From NCBI GenBank assembly GCA_963693085.1, contig OY856413.1, positions 543,948,879 through 544,012,878 of the forward strand: 64,000 nucleotides of DNA. Reading direction: 5' to 3'. Below, one piece after another: positions 24,927 through 36,151 of this stretch. Both the position numbers and the translations under genes were made by a program. Below the pieces are notes generated by a model, which saw only the letters and a program-made list of their open reading frames with translations, ran no database searches and was not told the origin of the DNA. Source of the DNA: Alisma plantago-aquatica. Taxonomy: Eukaryota; Streptophyta; Magnoliopsida; Alismatales; Alismataceae. Within the stretch, counting starts at the first letter, position 1; each line of letters opens with the position of its first letter.

Positions 24927-26165
24927 ATGGTTTTCCATTTAATCTCTAATAATTATTAAATTTTACAAATTCTTTAGAACCCAAGGGAGTTATTAGAGGA
25001 TTTTTCAATGATGGATGTGTCTAGAAAAAGATCATGATCTGGGGGCTACAAAGATTTTCCTCCTCCCCGCTAGTCAGTCTATGAGGAATCCCAGATTCTG
25101 TGTGACTGCTTGGCCAAAATCGGAGGATTTGACTCTAAATAAGATACCTCTAGGTCTTCTCTCATTTGTCTTCATCCCTTCTCTGCCCCATTCATTGAAT
25201 ACCTTTAAGAGATTAGGGTTTTTCTATCTCCACCACCCTCCTGAGTTTAGGATAAGTATAATAAGGATTAAGGAATCCTCCACCAAATAATAAAAAGCAT
25301 GTAGAAAGATGTCATGGACATAAGTTTTGATAATTAGAAACTCAGACTGAGTTTAGTTACATGCTTGGGTTTCATGGTCTGTGTTGTTGTGCCCTTACTT
25401 ACCCCTCAGGAGAACTTTGAGGTTAAACCACCTCGTAGGATGAGGCAGAGAGTGATAGCCTTGGAGGAAGAAGCCTTTAGGAAGAGGAAGAGACATGATG
25501 CATCCTCAGAGGATGATGCTAAACCAAACCCTAAGTGGTAGTTAGAGAAAGAGATGACAAGATGAGTTAGATACCTTACTCTTATATACCTTAAAGTATG
25601 TGGGTTAGACATGCATGCTTTATGTAAGGGTTTTGATTGCACATGAGAAGCATGAACTATGTGACCCTAGTGCCTTTTAGTGACCTAGCTTTGGGTGGTC
25701 GTGCCTATTGAGGGTGAGGGATCGCTCCCTCATTGTGAAGGTTAGTGATGACCATTTAGGAACCCTAACAGATATATATGAGTAGAAAAGAGGTATGTAC
25801 CCACATAGAAGAGTATGGAAATAAGATTGGAAGCAAGTTTTAGACCTAGTCCATAAGGGTTATGACTGTTGTTTATGAGATGAGCATGTAGAGATTTGGA
25901 TAATCTTGGTCGGACATGGGTTTTGGAGTACACGTTTCACCCAGGTAGGTGTAGACGTGTATCCTTAAGAGCTAGACCCATCTTCTGGGAGAGAACCTCC
26001 AATGATCGGACCAATTATAGGATTATCTCTTGAGAGAGAGCGAGACCCGATGAAGGAGGTTGGAGACCTTGAATCTGAGACATGAGGAATCATGAGAAGT
26101 TGGGTATAATATGGCCTAGAATGGATGACCCTAAGTAGATGTATGTGGTTACCTCAGGCACCATC

Positions 26166-29100
26166 TGTGACGTCCCCGGATTTTCTAAAACTTAATCTGA
26201 TGTGTGACGTCCAAATTGAAACCCTCACCTCAGTGAGAATCCCAATTTAAACACCCCACACTAGGCTAAGAAGAAGAAAATCAAAGGAGTCAGAAGGAAA
26301 CAATCAGTAGCACATGTACATGAACAATAATAAAACCATACACACATGTTCACCATTCAACATATAATTACAACATGAATTGTTACAACATTTGATATTA
26401 CATATTGAAAGGTAAACTTATACATATACATGTACTACCTCTAAACTACAGGATCTTAAGACAACAGGTCCACCTAAACATCAGCTCGCTACACAACTCT
26501 CTCTATCCTAGATCTTTAAGAGCATAACCACAACCTAAACAAAAGATTACATGCGGTACACGTCAGCACAATATTTCATGAATATTGTATTGAGTACGCC
26601 TACGTGTCTTTTTATATACCTCTCATCATATCTTGGCAATAAGATAAAACTAATATACTTGGTAGTAACAGAAGAATATAAGAAAATCATACTTGAACAA
26701 AAATGTTTATCAACAAAAGAGAACACATAACTTTTAGGCATATTTTCCATTATATCATCCATGCATTTACTACCTGAGAGTTGAATGCATTAAGGCCTTT
26801 ATGATCTACTACCAAAGAGTTGGATCATTTCACAATGTGATCTACTACCAAAGAGTTGGATCACTTCCTAGTACTTTACTACCAAAGAGTTGAAGTACTT
26901 ATTTCCAACACTTTACTACCAAAGAGTTGAAGTGCTTAGATATAATGGAATAGATATATTATGTTTCATGTGTTCATAGCAATAAGTATGGAAAATCATG
27001 AAACATATCATACCAGAACAATCATTTCATCCAATACCATATGCCAAGTATTTTACTACACGTATAACACAAGCATATTGTATAATAAGCCAAGTAAGAG
27101 GTAATGGCGTACCTTCCAAAGAGATAATCTAATCATCACATATACTCCCGATGTCATCTATATATTGGTCAATCCTGATTAAGATAAGATTACATATCAC
27201 CATCAAGTTCTCATCACCTACATCTCATATTAACCCTAACTATGTTCATTAGGGTTTAGCTTAGTTCATTAGGGTATTCTCATCATTACTTGCATTCTTG
27301 TCTTATATTTATCTTACTGATGTCATTTTCCAGATTATGATTCATCAACTGGGTATACTCATGTGTCACATTATTATGTGAACATACTTAACATTATGTC
27401 ATATTCATTAACCATATTAGGGTTACATCACATGTATTATGGGTCATCTTCATATAACATGGATTTCATTTATAAAACTGATCACAAATTTATATATTAT
27501 CTTCAAGTTACAGGTATGCGGGCTTTCTGTAGTTTCTCCTATTTATTGAGCATGTATGCATTAATTACATATTATTTAGGATTATTAGCCCTAACTAGCC
27601 ATATTAAGTAATTACATAATTTCATGCACAACATGATCATCATTGACATCAGGTGCATGATAAACATGATTATAGACTTACTGACATGTTATCATAATTT
27701 TAGAACATCGTTTGATATTTATTATCCATGAAACAAGCATAACACATCTTATTTGATATCACTATTATTAATGCATCAAAAGCCTGATATTATAGTTCTA
27801 TTATGTTCTACGTATTTTTCTGAACGTTTTGGTACCTTGTTTGTATTTTTCTGATGATCAAGCTATTTATTATGCATTTTACAAGATAAAGGTATTTACC
27901 AATATTTTGGACTCAATTTACCTTTACGGGCCTATCAGGGATTGCCACGTAGCCCTGCAGGTCTGGCGCTGCTCATGGCCTGAGCCAGTCCGGTCTACTT
28001 GCCTGGATCGGGTCTGCATCTCTCTTTCTCCCAGTTCAGATCGATACGCGGCTCCCTTGCTATCTGCAACGCGGCCACCTCCATGGCTGGGTCTCCACTG
28101 GTGAGATCCAACTCCAGAGCTCGTCGCAGGGATCGCGACCGCATAGCTCCGGTCTCCAGTGACAACAGGCCGACGGTCTCTCCTCCACCTTCTCTCTTGA
28201 TGGATGCCCAAACGTAGAGCTAGCCGTCCTCTGTTCCGCAAGGGCATCGCGGCACAAGCTGAGTTCCGGTGGGGAATCAGAGCGAGCTCTAGGCTCCTTG
28301 GTCAACTCCTATGACCTCCATCTTCGACCTTCCTACTTTGGTGCCTCCGACCTTGAGGTTCCTCCTCCTCGCCTCCAAAGCTCTACCCGAGTCGGCTCAC
28401 TAACAACATTCGTAGCTGCAACGGGGGTCAAGGGGAGCGCTGCCTCTTCCCGAGCGCCGCCATGCTGACCACCAGGCCTCGACGCCGGTGAATTCCTTGC
28501 CCACCGCCTTCTCTGCACCCTCTCCTGCACCTCCGATCTCTTAGGGTTGTTGCTGGTTGCTCTTGCTTGTAGTTCAAGGAGGTCGCCGTCGTGGGGCTTC
28601 GCTGGTCTGCCGCTCCACGCAGGGCGTGAGCGTTGCCGAGTTGGGTTCCAGCGAGCCACCCACTGACTTGAGGTGCTCCACATCCTTCCTTTGTGCAAGT
28701 GTGCTCCTCCGTTGAGATCTCCTCTCCGGATTCTACCTCCGCTACCAAATTCTCCCTAAAGCAGAGCGACAAAGATGGGTGAGCGGTGGTTCTCTCTCTC
28801 GTCAGCTTCGTCTGCTACAAAAGAGGCATCGTTGTGATCCCCTCGTCTAAGAGCACACACTGAGTCAAGGAAAACCGCTCCTCATCCCATGACCTCTCTC
28901 AACATGGCATCGTGGTGACTACCATGCTCCAAAGCTGGTCATAACTGCTACTACGTATTGCTCCTAGCTGTTTGATCATATCCAAAGCCCACAATCAGGG
29001 ATCTCGCTAGGCTGAAAGCCACTAGGTCGTGTGATAAAGGGTGATACAAAATCACATTCCAAAAAAAATATACTCAACAATTCATCATATATAAGACCTT

Positions 29101-29423
29101 ATATCTTCTCTAGGAACCTCCGAATTTCATGAAACTTTAACCATAGAATTAACCTCAAAATATATTCAGACTCCATCAAACCAAGAGATATGCCTTTGCA
29201 TGGTCGACACACTTTGAAGGCTATCATTATATCACACTAATTCATGAAATCCCCTATCTTCATAATTAGCTTCATGAGTGTATAAAATCAAAGAAGTTCA
29301 TGTCATCATTCCCTTTATCCAAAATCGCTATCCAATAATCTCAAAATTCCATTCTATAACATCCTACACACCTTAAAACAAATTCCGTCCTCGGAATTAA
29401 GCCAAAAAAGCCACTTTGTCACA
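26166..29423 (-). mobile_element. Solo LTR of a gypsy element inside gypsy C (3258 bp)
   Basis: Termini are TGTGACGTCCCCGG and CACTTTGTCACA, flanked by a perfect 5-bp duplication CCATC (26161-26165 and 29424-29428). The corresponding site in gypsy E is uninterrupted. No internal coding region is present, so this is a solo LTR left by LTR-LTR recombination. Minus orientation is inferred: the minus-strand end GGGGACGTCACA resembles the 3' ends of the other gypsy LTRs, and the hairpin cores match gypsy C only when read on the minus strand. It holds a GC-rich segment (27930-28800) and a five-hairpin array. Confidence 0.9.
26761..26934 (-). repeat. Five-hairpin array with constant loop in the solo LTR
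   Basis: Five units share the 16-base loop TACTACCAAAGAGTTG (first copy TACTACCTGAGAGTTG) but have different, self-complementary stems: ATGCATT/AATGCAT (26761-26790), ATGATC/GATCAT (26801-26828), GTGATC/GATCAC (26837-26864), AGTACTT/AAGTACT (26870-26899), CACTT/AAGTG (26909-26934). Every stem pairs perfectly. The array lies about 0.6-0.8 kb from the LTR 3' end on the minus strand. Confidence 0.9.
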
Positions 29424-31615
29424 CCATCCTTAGAGGCTTGTTGTACCTTGGTTTCTTTTAGAGGAACCAAACCCTAGAAAGAGAAACAGGCTTCTTGAAC
29501 TAATGTATAGATGTTATAGGTGCTTACCTTTTAGGAGTAGGAAGAGAGTTCCAAAGAACCTGAAGAGGTATGGTATGAGAACAAGTTGTGAGGCCTCACA
29601 CCCAGTTGGTAGTCCTAGTGTAGGACTCTAAAGGTTGTTCACGTGCAAAAGTGTTAGGATGTATATGCCCTATCTAGTATAGGTTTGGTTCATGATTGAA
29701 CAGCAGAGAATGTGGTTAGACAACAAATACATGTGGGGTGAACCTTGGGTTCCTGGATATAAGAGGGGAAGTAGTAGTACCCAGTGCACATGATTCTCAC
29801 AATGCTGTATGAGTTCATGGAAATTGAGCATGGCACCCCCCCATGTTTTAGAGCAAAAGGAAACCCCACTTGAATGGAGTTGTTTGTTTGATGAACCACT
29901 CACACAAGTTGGTGGCATATGTATATGTGATATTGGTCCAACCTTGAGGAATAAGGAACATGTATAACATACTAAGGAGCTTAGCATGGCTTAATAGGTT
30001 GTCTTCTTGCTAGCTACATGCTTAATTAGCATGATAAGGGCTAAGCTTATACCTGATGATGAAAACCTTGGAGGTAAGGACGTTTGTGACCTTTGTTGCT
30101 ATTAAGAGATAGTTTTCTCCCATCTTGGGAAGGGATCCTTTGTTACCATAGTTTTCTCCCATCCTAGGAAGGGACCCTTCATGTAGGGTAATTACTAACT
30201 TTTGTTTAGGTTTGAGGTAACCTAAAGAGGTCACTTATAAGAGCTTGATGAGCTAAGTGAAGAGAACATAGTATGATCATGAATCAATGGACCCATGTGT
30301 GACCATCTCTAAGAGGCATGAGGATATGTTGTCATGAAGGTAACTTGTATGGGGCCAGACCGAGATAGGTAGGTCACCATGATTCCCATGAAGGGATGTA
30401 AGTTTGACCATGAGTTCCCAGAGAGATGATGGAGATTTGGGTGGGGATTCAAGATTGAGGTGTACTATGATAGAATCCTAAGTCAATACTAAGGTCAGTA
30501 GGGATAAGTTTGATAGGAGTAGGAGTTGTCTTTTCCCTAGATGCACAAGACCATAGGGTCAGGAGGTAACAACTATATTTGCCCAAGGACCATGGGTTAG
30601 GAGGTTGAACACCTTCATGAGTTCATGGGGCCCAAGGGAAAATGAGGGAGGCACTCCCTAGATGCATAAGGGAAGAGTGATGACCCCAAAAGTACCGACA
30701 CCCTAGACACCTTGAGGAGAGGACTAAGGATTATGTATGAGTACTATGAGGACCCAAGAGTGTTTGGGAACAACCTTTTCATGGATGTAAATATAGAATC
30801 AAAGTATTCATGGTATATGGATTCATGAGAAGTAAGTATCAACTTAGATTGGAAAATGTTATGGTGATGTGTGATGCACCATCTCTACTCTTAGAATGGG
30901 ATGAACTCTATATTTGGACTGCAGCCAAATGCTTATTTCATCTTATTGTGGGTGTGGGAGACAAGACATAACACATGCCATATACTAAGGATAAAGGTGA
31001 TATGAGTTGAAACCCTTCTACGCTGGTCGAGGATGGAAGATGTACCACACTTTTTTGAAACTACATGGGATAGATTGGTAAAAACAAGAAGAAAACTGAG
31101 GTAATATGAGGATGTACCTCTCTGGAAGTAGTTTGGAATCTATGAGTCATAAGTTTGGGTTTGACAACTAAGATGATGAGCTCGAAGTTTTCTTGACTCA
31201 ATTAGACCTAAACCCGAGATGAGGATGTTGAGTAGGAGTATATGAAGGTTTATGTTTTCACCATCACCTAGAACATAAGGAAATTAATGTGGTGCCATAT
31301 ACTCTTAGTCAAGGCACAACTCAGGTATACAACTGTCTTGTTTAGGCTGTAGAGAGGATCGAAGAGGCTAACACCCTAAGTTCGTTAGAAGATGAGACCA
31401 GTATGGCTAACACCCAGATACAACCAGACCTTTTGGTCAAGATGGTGGATACGCAGTTAGCTAGCCCAGAGCTTGATGAGATAGAAGGATGGCTGTAAGA
31501 ACCTCAGATACACCTCTCAAGAAAAGGAAGGTGATGAAACCCACTACTAGAGTGTTTTAGGATTTCTAAGGAGTCGACCTTGAGGAATCATGACATGCAA
31601 GAGATCATGGTTTTA

Positions 31616-32830
31616 AGTACATCGTACACCATGGTACTACCAAGATGGTTAAGGTTTGTAGTGGTACCTAGAAGGAGGATATAGAGTTGCATGTAGCTAG
31701 TTGCCATACATGCCAGAGGGTGAAGGCCAAATACCAGTAAGCTAGTGAGTTGCTACTAATAATGAGAAGTCCCCGAGAAGGAATGGGACCACATCAGCAT
31801 GGACGTTGTGGTGGTTCTCCCCTGGACCAATAGAGGTCAGGATGCAATATGGGTTATGGTAGATCACCTTACCAAGTCGACACATTCTCTTTCCTAAGAG
31901 AGATACATCTAGTTGAACCATATATATATGAGAGAGAGATAGTTCAACCTACGTAGTGATATGAGTTCAAATATTCTTGAGCATGGCCTTAAGTTCACTT
32001 CCATGATGTGGAAGTAGGTACATGAAGAACTTGATGCTAGATTAAAAGTTTCATGCAACATATCACCCCTAACTGATAGACAATCAAGAGAGTATGATTC
32101 AAACTTTAGAGTGTCTGTTGAGAGCATGTGTGCTCGTTTAGGGTGATTCATGGGAGCAGTTTCTTCCCCTAGAAGAGTTTGCTTGTTATGATAGCCACCA
32201 TAACTAGTATCGGGATGTAAGAAGATCTGTAAGGGAGGATGTGTCATTCTCTGCTTCATTAGGATGATTTCGGTGAGAGGACCTTGTGAAGGTTAGAGGG
32301 ACCACAGTGTTTGCAGATGAAGTTTCTTTGATCAAGCAATGGTTGAGAAAGCCCATGATCGACAGGAGTCATTAGCTGATGCGAAGCAGACTGACATGTA
32401 GTACATTGTGGGTGAACATGTGTTATGAAAAACCTAACCCCTCTGATCTATAACAAACAAAGTTGAGTCCCTGATACATGGGTCCATTCGAGATGGATTG
32501 GTGGAATTGCTTATGTTTAGCCTTACCCCTCAGGATAAAATGATGTATGATGTATTCCATGTGTTTGCTCTAGAGCACTATGTGATGTACTCAAGCCATG
32601 TGTTGAGCATTGAACCTATTGAGCTTTAAGGGAGGCTGACATATCCTAAGTCACCTATGAGGGTACAAGATACCAGGGGGAGAGAGAACTCAGATGTAAG
32701 AATATAAGATGATAAAGGTTCTTTGGAAGCACCATTAAGAGGATGAAGCCACATGTGAGCCAATGATGGACATGGAAAAGTCTTAACCTAAATTGTTTGT
32801 ATGTTTGGTGGAATTTTGAGGGAAAAATTC
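31616..32830 (+). pseudogene. Gypsy C integrase and chromodomain-like remnant
   Basis: The HHCC zinc region is readable (VASCHTCQRVKAKYQ near 31700), then the start of the catalytic core (EWDHISMD across a frameshift near 31780, WVMVDHLTKS near 31855). Later come a degraded DGQSER-like segment near 32080-32190 and the C-terminal PSHVLS remnant near 32595, followed by a possible chromodomain trace. Many stops and frameshifts leave it inactive. Integrase inserts element cDNA; a chromodomain would direct it to heterochromatin. The same stretch is found at 56126-57147. Confidence 0.75.
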
Positions 32831-32834
32831 CTAT

Positions 32835-32847
32835 AAGAGGGGAAGGA
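32835..32847 (+). other. Polypurine tract of gypsy C
   Basis: AAGAGGGGAAGGA directly before the 3' LTR, identical to the tract at 57148-57160. Confidence 0.85.
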
Positions 32848-35824
32848 TGTTACGACCCCAATTCTTTGGGTTCATATGGTTGGAAATGCAATTTTCCCAA
32901 TAAATGTATGGTTATAAAATTGTATGATTTATGTGTATTGAATGGATTTCCTTTGCAATATTTCCTTTGTGCATGTGATTTAGTGGATCATAATATGATA
33001 ATCAGTCCAACATGATTAAAAGAAAAATAAGAAATCAAATAATGCATAAATAAGAAACGAAATTGAGATTTTAAATAAATATATGAGAAATATGTGGAAA
33101 GATGTATGATTGAATTATCATGGAGGATATTTCAAATCCACAAGGTTTCTAATAGTAAAAGGAATCCAAATAAAAAGAATAAAAGAGTAAGAGAGAGAAA
33201 ATATGTATAAATATGCCTTTATAAGTGATAACTTGCATATGAATAAAAGTCTCTCATAATTTCGAGTTTGTGTCCCAAACTTGGCACTCAAGCATTTTAA
33301 GTTATCATGGACTTTTCCTTAAAATTTGGGATCAAACAGATAAGAGGTATAGGAGATATGATTTTTGTAATATTTCCTAAATTGAAGAGGATTGGTTTAA
33401 ATATCATGATTAATTGAGGATATTTTTTTGGCTTTTAATTGAGCATGCGACATGATGGCCATTGGATCTAAGATCCAACAGTGATTGTACCTTTTCTCAT
33501 CACAATGGAATAAGGAAAGGATGAAGAGGGAAATAGGATTTTAGGATCGATTTCCTCACTGACTGATGCATGAGCTTCTATGGGGACTCTCCCATTATGA
33601 TAATAACTCCTTTCCAAGTTGATAGGTCCCAAGATTGGATAGTTTTAGAGAACGATCTAAGGTTTCCCCAACATCCCTATAGAGCCGGACTCCATGGATG
33701 CTATGTTGCGACCCAAATCTATAAAAGGGGCTATGTCCCCTCTCCGAGATGCATAGAGAGAGGTGAGGTGATCTGGGTGAGTTTGAGGAACTGTCTGCGG
33801 CTCCCAATTTTATTGAAGATCAGTATACAAAAGGTTTCCCATTCCATTTCCACTGTCCATTGGTAGCGTGGAGGTTTGCTTCCAAGCAGGCATCTCCTCA
33901 AGCAGCTAAAGGCTCGGGCGACTTCAATAGGCACCACGGCTTCAGAGCATGGATTCAACCACAAGGTTGACCCCCTGCCAAGTGATGGTTTGCGAGTAAT
34001 GGAGTGCTGAGGAAGGGGATTAAGAAAGGGGAAATTACCTCCTTGCCCCCAGGCGCATGAGGTCGGAGGGTAAAAGCACATGAGCAAAAGTGTAAACAAT
34101 CACACAGAGAGCACCTTGCTCGCATGGGGCAGGCTGCCCATGTGGTTGGTAAGGATTCTCGGATCCTTAATCCGCATGGAAATGGTGAAGGGAAACCAGA
34201 CTGCTGACGTGGTGGTTGGCTATTGGAAAAAAGGTAATTTACCTTTCAAAATTTTTAATAAATTATTGGTAACTCCGATTAGGACAAACTATATATGAAA
34301 ATTGATCAGGAGAATGTCAAGGATCTAATAAAAAAAGAATTAAAGATTATATCTACTTGCAATCCAATTTTACCTAAAGTTACTACCTTTAATGCTTTCA
34401 TGAGTAAGAAACCCTAATTTGATGTTCTATGAAATTGAGAAGATTAATATGGATGATCTATGAGCATATTAACATGTTGTTAATAAAAAGACGTTTTGAT
34501 ATCTAAATAGATGATTCGTATTCCTAATAGCCTAATTTAGGGTTTGATATGTTAATGTGCATTAATGGGCTTAGAATCCCTAATCTAGGTGTTAGTGGTT
34601 TCTAATGAGATATGTTTCGAGATCCTTTATTTAAGATGATATTATGTTAATCCTAAGTCATTTTAATGAAAAGAAGGCTTTAATATGGATAAGTGGATAA
34701 TTAGGGTTTTAAACCTAGAACTGTTGGTTTAGGGTTTTGTGGACCTAAAAGAGGAAAGTTGTAAATAGATCCAAAGGAACCCTAATGGAACCCTAAATTG
34801 GATTAGAAACTCTAGAAAGTGATTCCAAGTCATTAAAGTAAGTTCTTGATGAGTATGTAGTAAATAGGTTGTACCTGCTTTTCAGGATTCTGTTTTTCTA
34901 TGTGATTGGCTTGCTTGCTTGATTGGACATCTAGTTGGATTTGGATATATTACTTCATTTAAGACTCCAAATCAGGTATGTGGTTGTGCTTATGACTAAT
35001 CACTCTAATTTCATGGTGATTTATGAGGTTTTATCAGTTGCTTAGAAATAACTGCATGGTTGACTATTATTTCATGCAAATGTAAAGTGACTATCACTAT
35101 CACCATACGTATGTGTCAATGACTCGATCAGATCCAAGTCCTCCTATGTATCTTTTATGATGATAAGATGGATTACCTAGTACATGGTCTACCCTTGGGG
35201 TAGGATCATCAGGTTATCATGAGTTGATGTGTTGGTCTACCCTTTGGTAGGACCATAAAACTACACAACCTATGTCGTGATATACCTGTAAGGTAGGATC
35301 AAAGGGGCTACTTGAGATCTACCATATGAGAGAGGTAGTATCCATGTCCACTGTAGGGACATCACATATGCAAGGATATGTAGGGATTGAGTAGTTATGT
35401 TGAAAACGTAAAGTTTGATCTGTTAAGCAATAATTTGGTTCCATTATGTTGTTACAAATAGATGCAAGTTTTTGGTTCCCCCACGTACCAGTATAATTCA
35501 TTATACTGACCGACATTTTGTTTGTCAGCATTTTAGGAATATCCAAAATTGGACAAATAGTAAAGTGGAACTTGTGAAGAATAAAATTAAATCATAAAGA
35601 AGGATTTAGTTAGATAGACCTCTACAGTGGGTAGAAGTTCCAGATTCCTATTTTTGAAAGGTATGTGAAAAGTAAATTTTTATCATGTTTTAAGCTTAGT
35701 CTTTGGTATGAATTTATTAATTATTTTTTATTATTTGCAAAACCATTGATCCTATTATGGGATAGTGCCTTTGACTACTTGGTCTCCCTTAATTGGGAGG
35801 TTACTAGGAGGCGGGGTTGTTACA
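32848..35824 (+). repeat. 3' LTR of gypsy C
   Basis: 2977 bp, similar to the 5' LTR over its full length with scattered substitutions and small indels (for example an extra block near 34621-34650). TATA box at 33720-33728. The hairpin array recurs at 35184-35338: TGGTC (35233-35237), core TACCCTTTGGTAG, GACCA (35251-35255) is perfect, and ATGGTC/GATCAT around 35184-35209 pairs with one G-U. Confidence 0.95.
33720..33728 (+). promoter_or_regulatory. TATA box of gypsy C 3' LTR
   Basis: TATAAAAGG in the same context as the 5' LTR copy at 22820. Confidence 0.65.
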
Positions 35825-36121
35825 TTCCTCAAAGGGAAAAACTCCCTAAATGAAATCCTTGACCATTCTACCAAACAAAGTGGTACTAGTGGTTTTGGAT
35901 TTGTTGGAGGAGCACCTAAGGGCAAGAACAAAGCCAAAGGTAAGAAAAAGTGTAAGGAAACCTCCTTTTTCATTGGAGAGTCTTCTGGCACTATGAACCC
36001 TATGATTTGTTCTCATTGCAAGTGTGATGATCATTACTCTACTTATTGTCCTTACAAGCCTAAGGGGACCAACCCAAAGATGAAATGGGTCCCCAAGCTA
36101 ACTCCAGATCCTAAAGTTTGA
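35825..36121 (+). pseudogene. Copia B gag, C-terminal part
   Basis: Resumes the gag interrupted at 21947. The second zinc knuckle CSHCKCDDHYSTYC is intact (CCHC), followed by MKWVPKL and a stop at 36119-36121. Position and motifs match the end of copia A gag. A TGA is present just after the junction. Confidence 0.85.
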
Positions 36122-36151
36122 GTTGGGAACTGACACTCTCCTTTCTTGTAG

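Larger units (their letters stand above)
24927..31610 (+). pseudogene. Decayed gag-protease-RT-RNase H region of gypsy C
   Basis: About 3.4 kb of element sequence (excluding the solo LTR 26166-29423) aligns by eye with the internal region of gypsy E read on the minus strand (60664-63510), for example CAGAGGATGATGCTAA near 25505 and TTTGGACTGCAGCCAAATGC near 30916. No long reading frame survives. The end of RNase H is just traceable near 31270-31320 as a remnant of the ADALSRK motif. A roughly 42-bp tandem duplication sits at about 30107-30180. Domain boundaries cannot be placed. Confidence 0.6.
21948..35824 (+). mobile_element. Gypsy element C inserted in copia B gag
   Basis: LTR pair 21948-24912 (2965 bp) and 32848-35824 (2977 bp), both starting TGTTAC[A/G]ACCCCAATT and ending TTACA or TTTACA, clearly alike throughout. 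The 5' LTR is followed by TTTGGTATCAGAGCATGG; the 3' LTR is preceded by AAGAGGGGAAGGA. Target duplication is TTGCT (21943-21947) against TTCCT (35825-35829), one mismatch. The internal region is heavily decayed chromovirus-like gag-pol and carries a solo LTR. Copia B coding sequence resumes right after it. Confidence 0.95.

Noticed and set aside
28333..28772. Overlapping GC-rich frames of 114-121 codons, possible captured gene
   Set aside because: Several frames on both strands are open at once, as expected of GC-rich sequence; none shows a known domain. Kept only as a compositional observation.
26166..29423. Plus orientation for the first solo LTR, because TGTGACGTCCCC looks like an LTR start
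   Set aside because: Both ends can look like starts; comparison of the minus-strand end with other LTR ends and of the hairpin cores with gypsy C favours minus. Left as moderate confidence.
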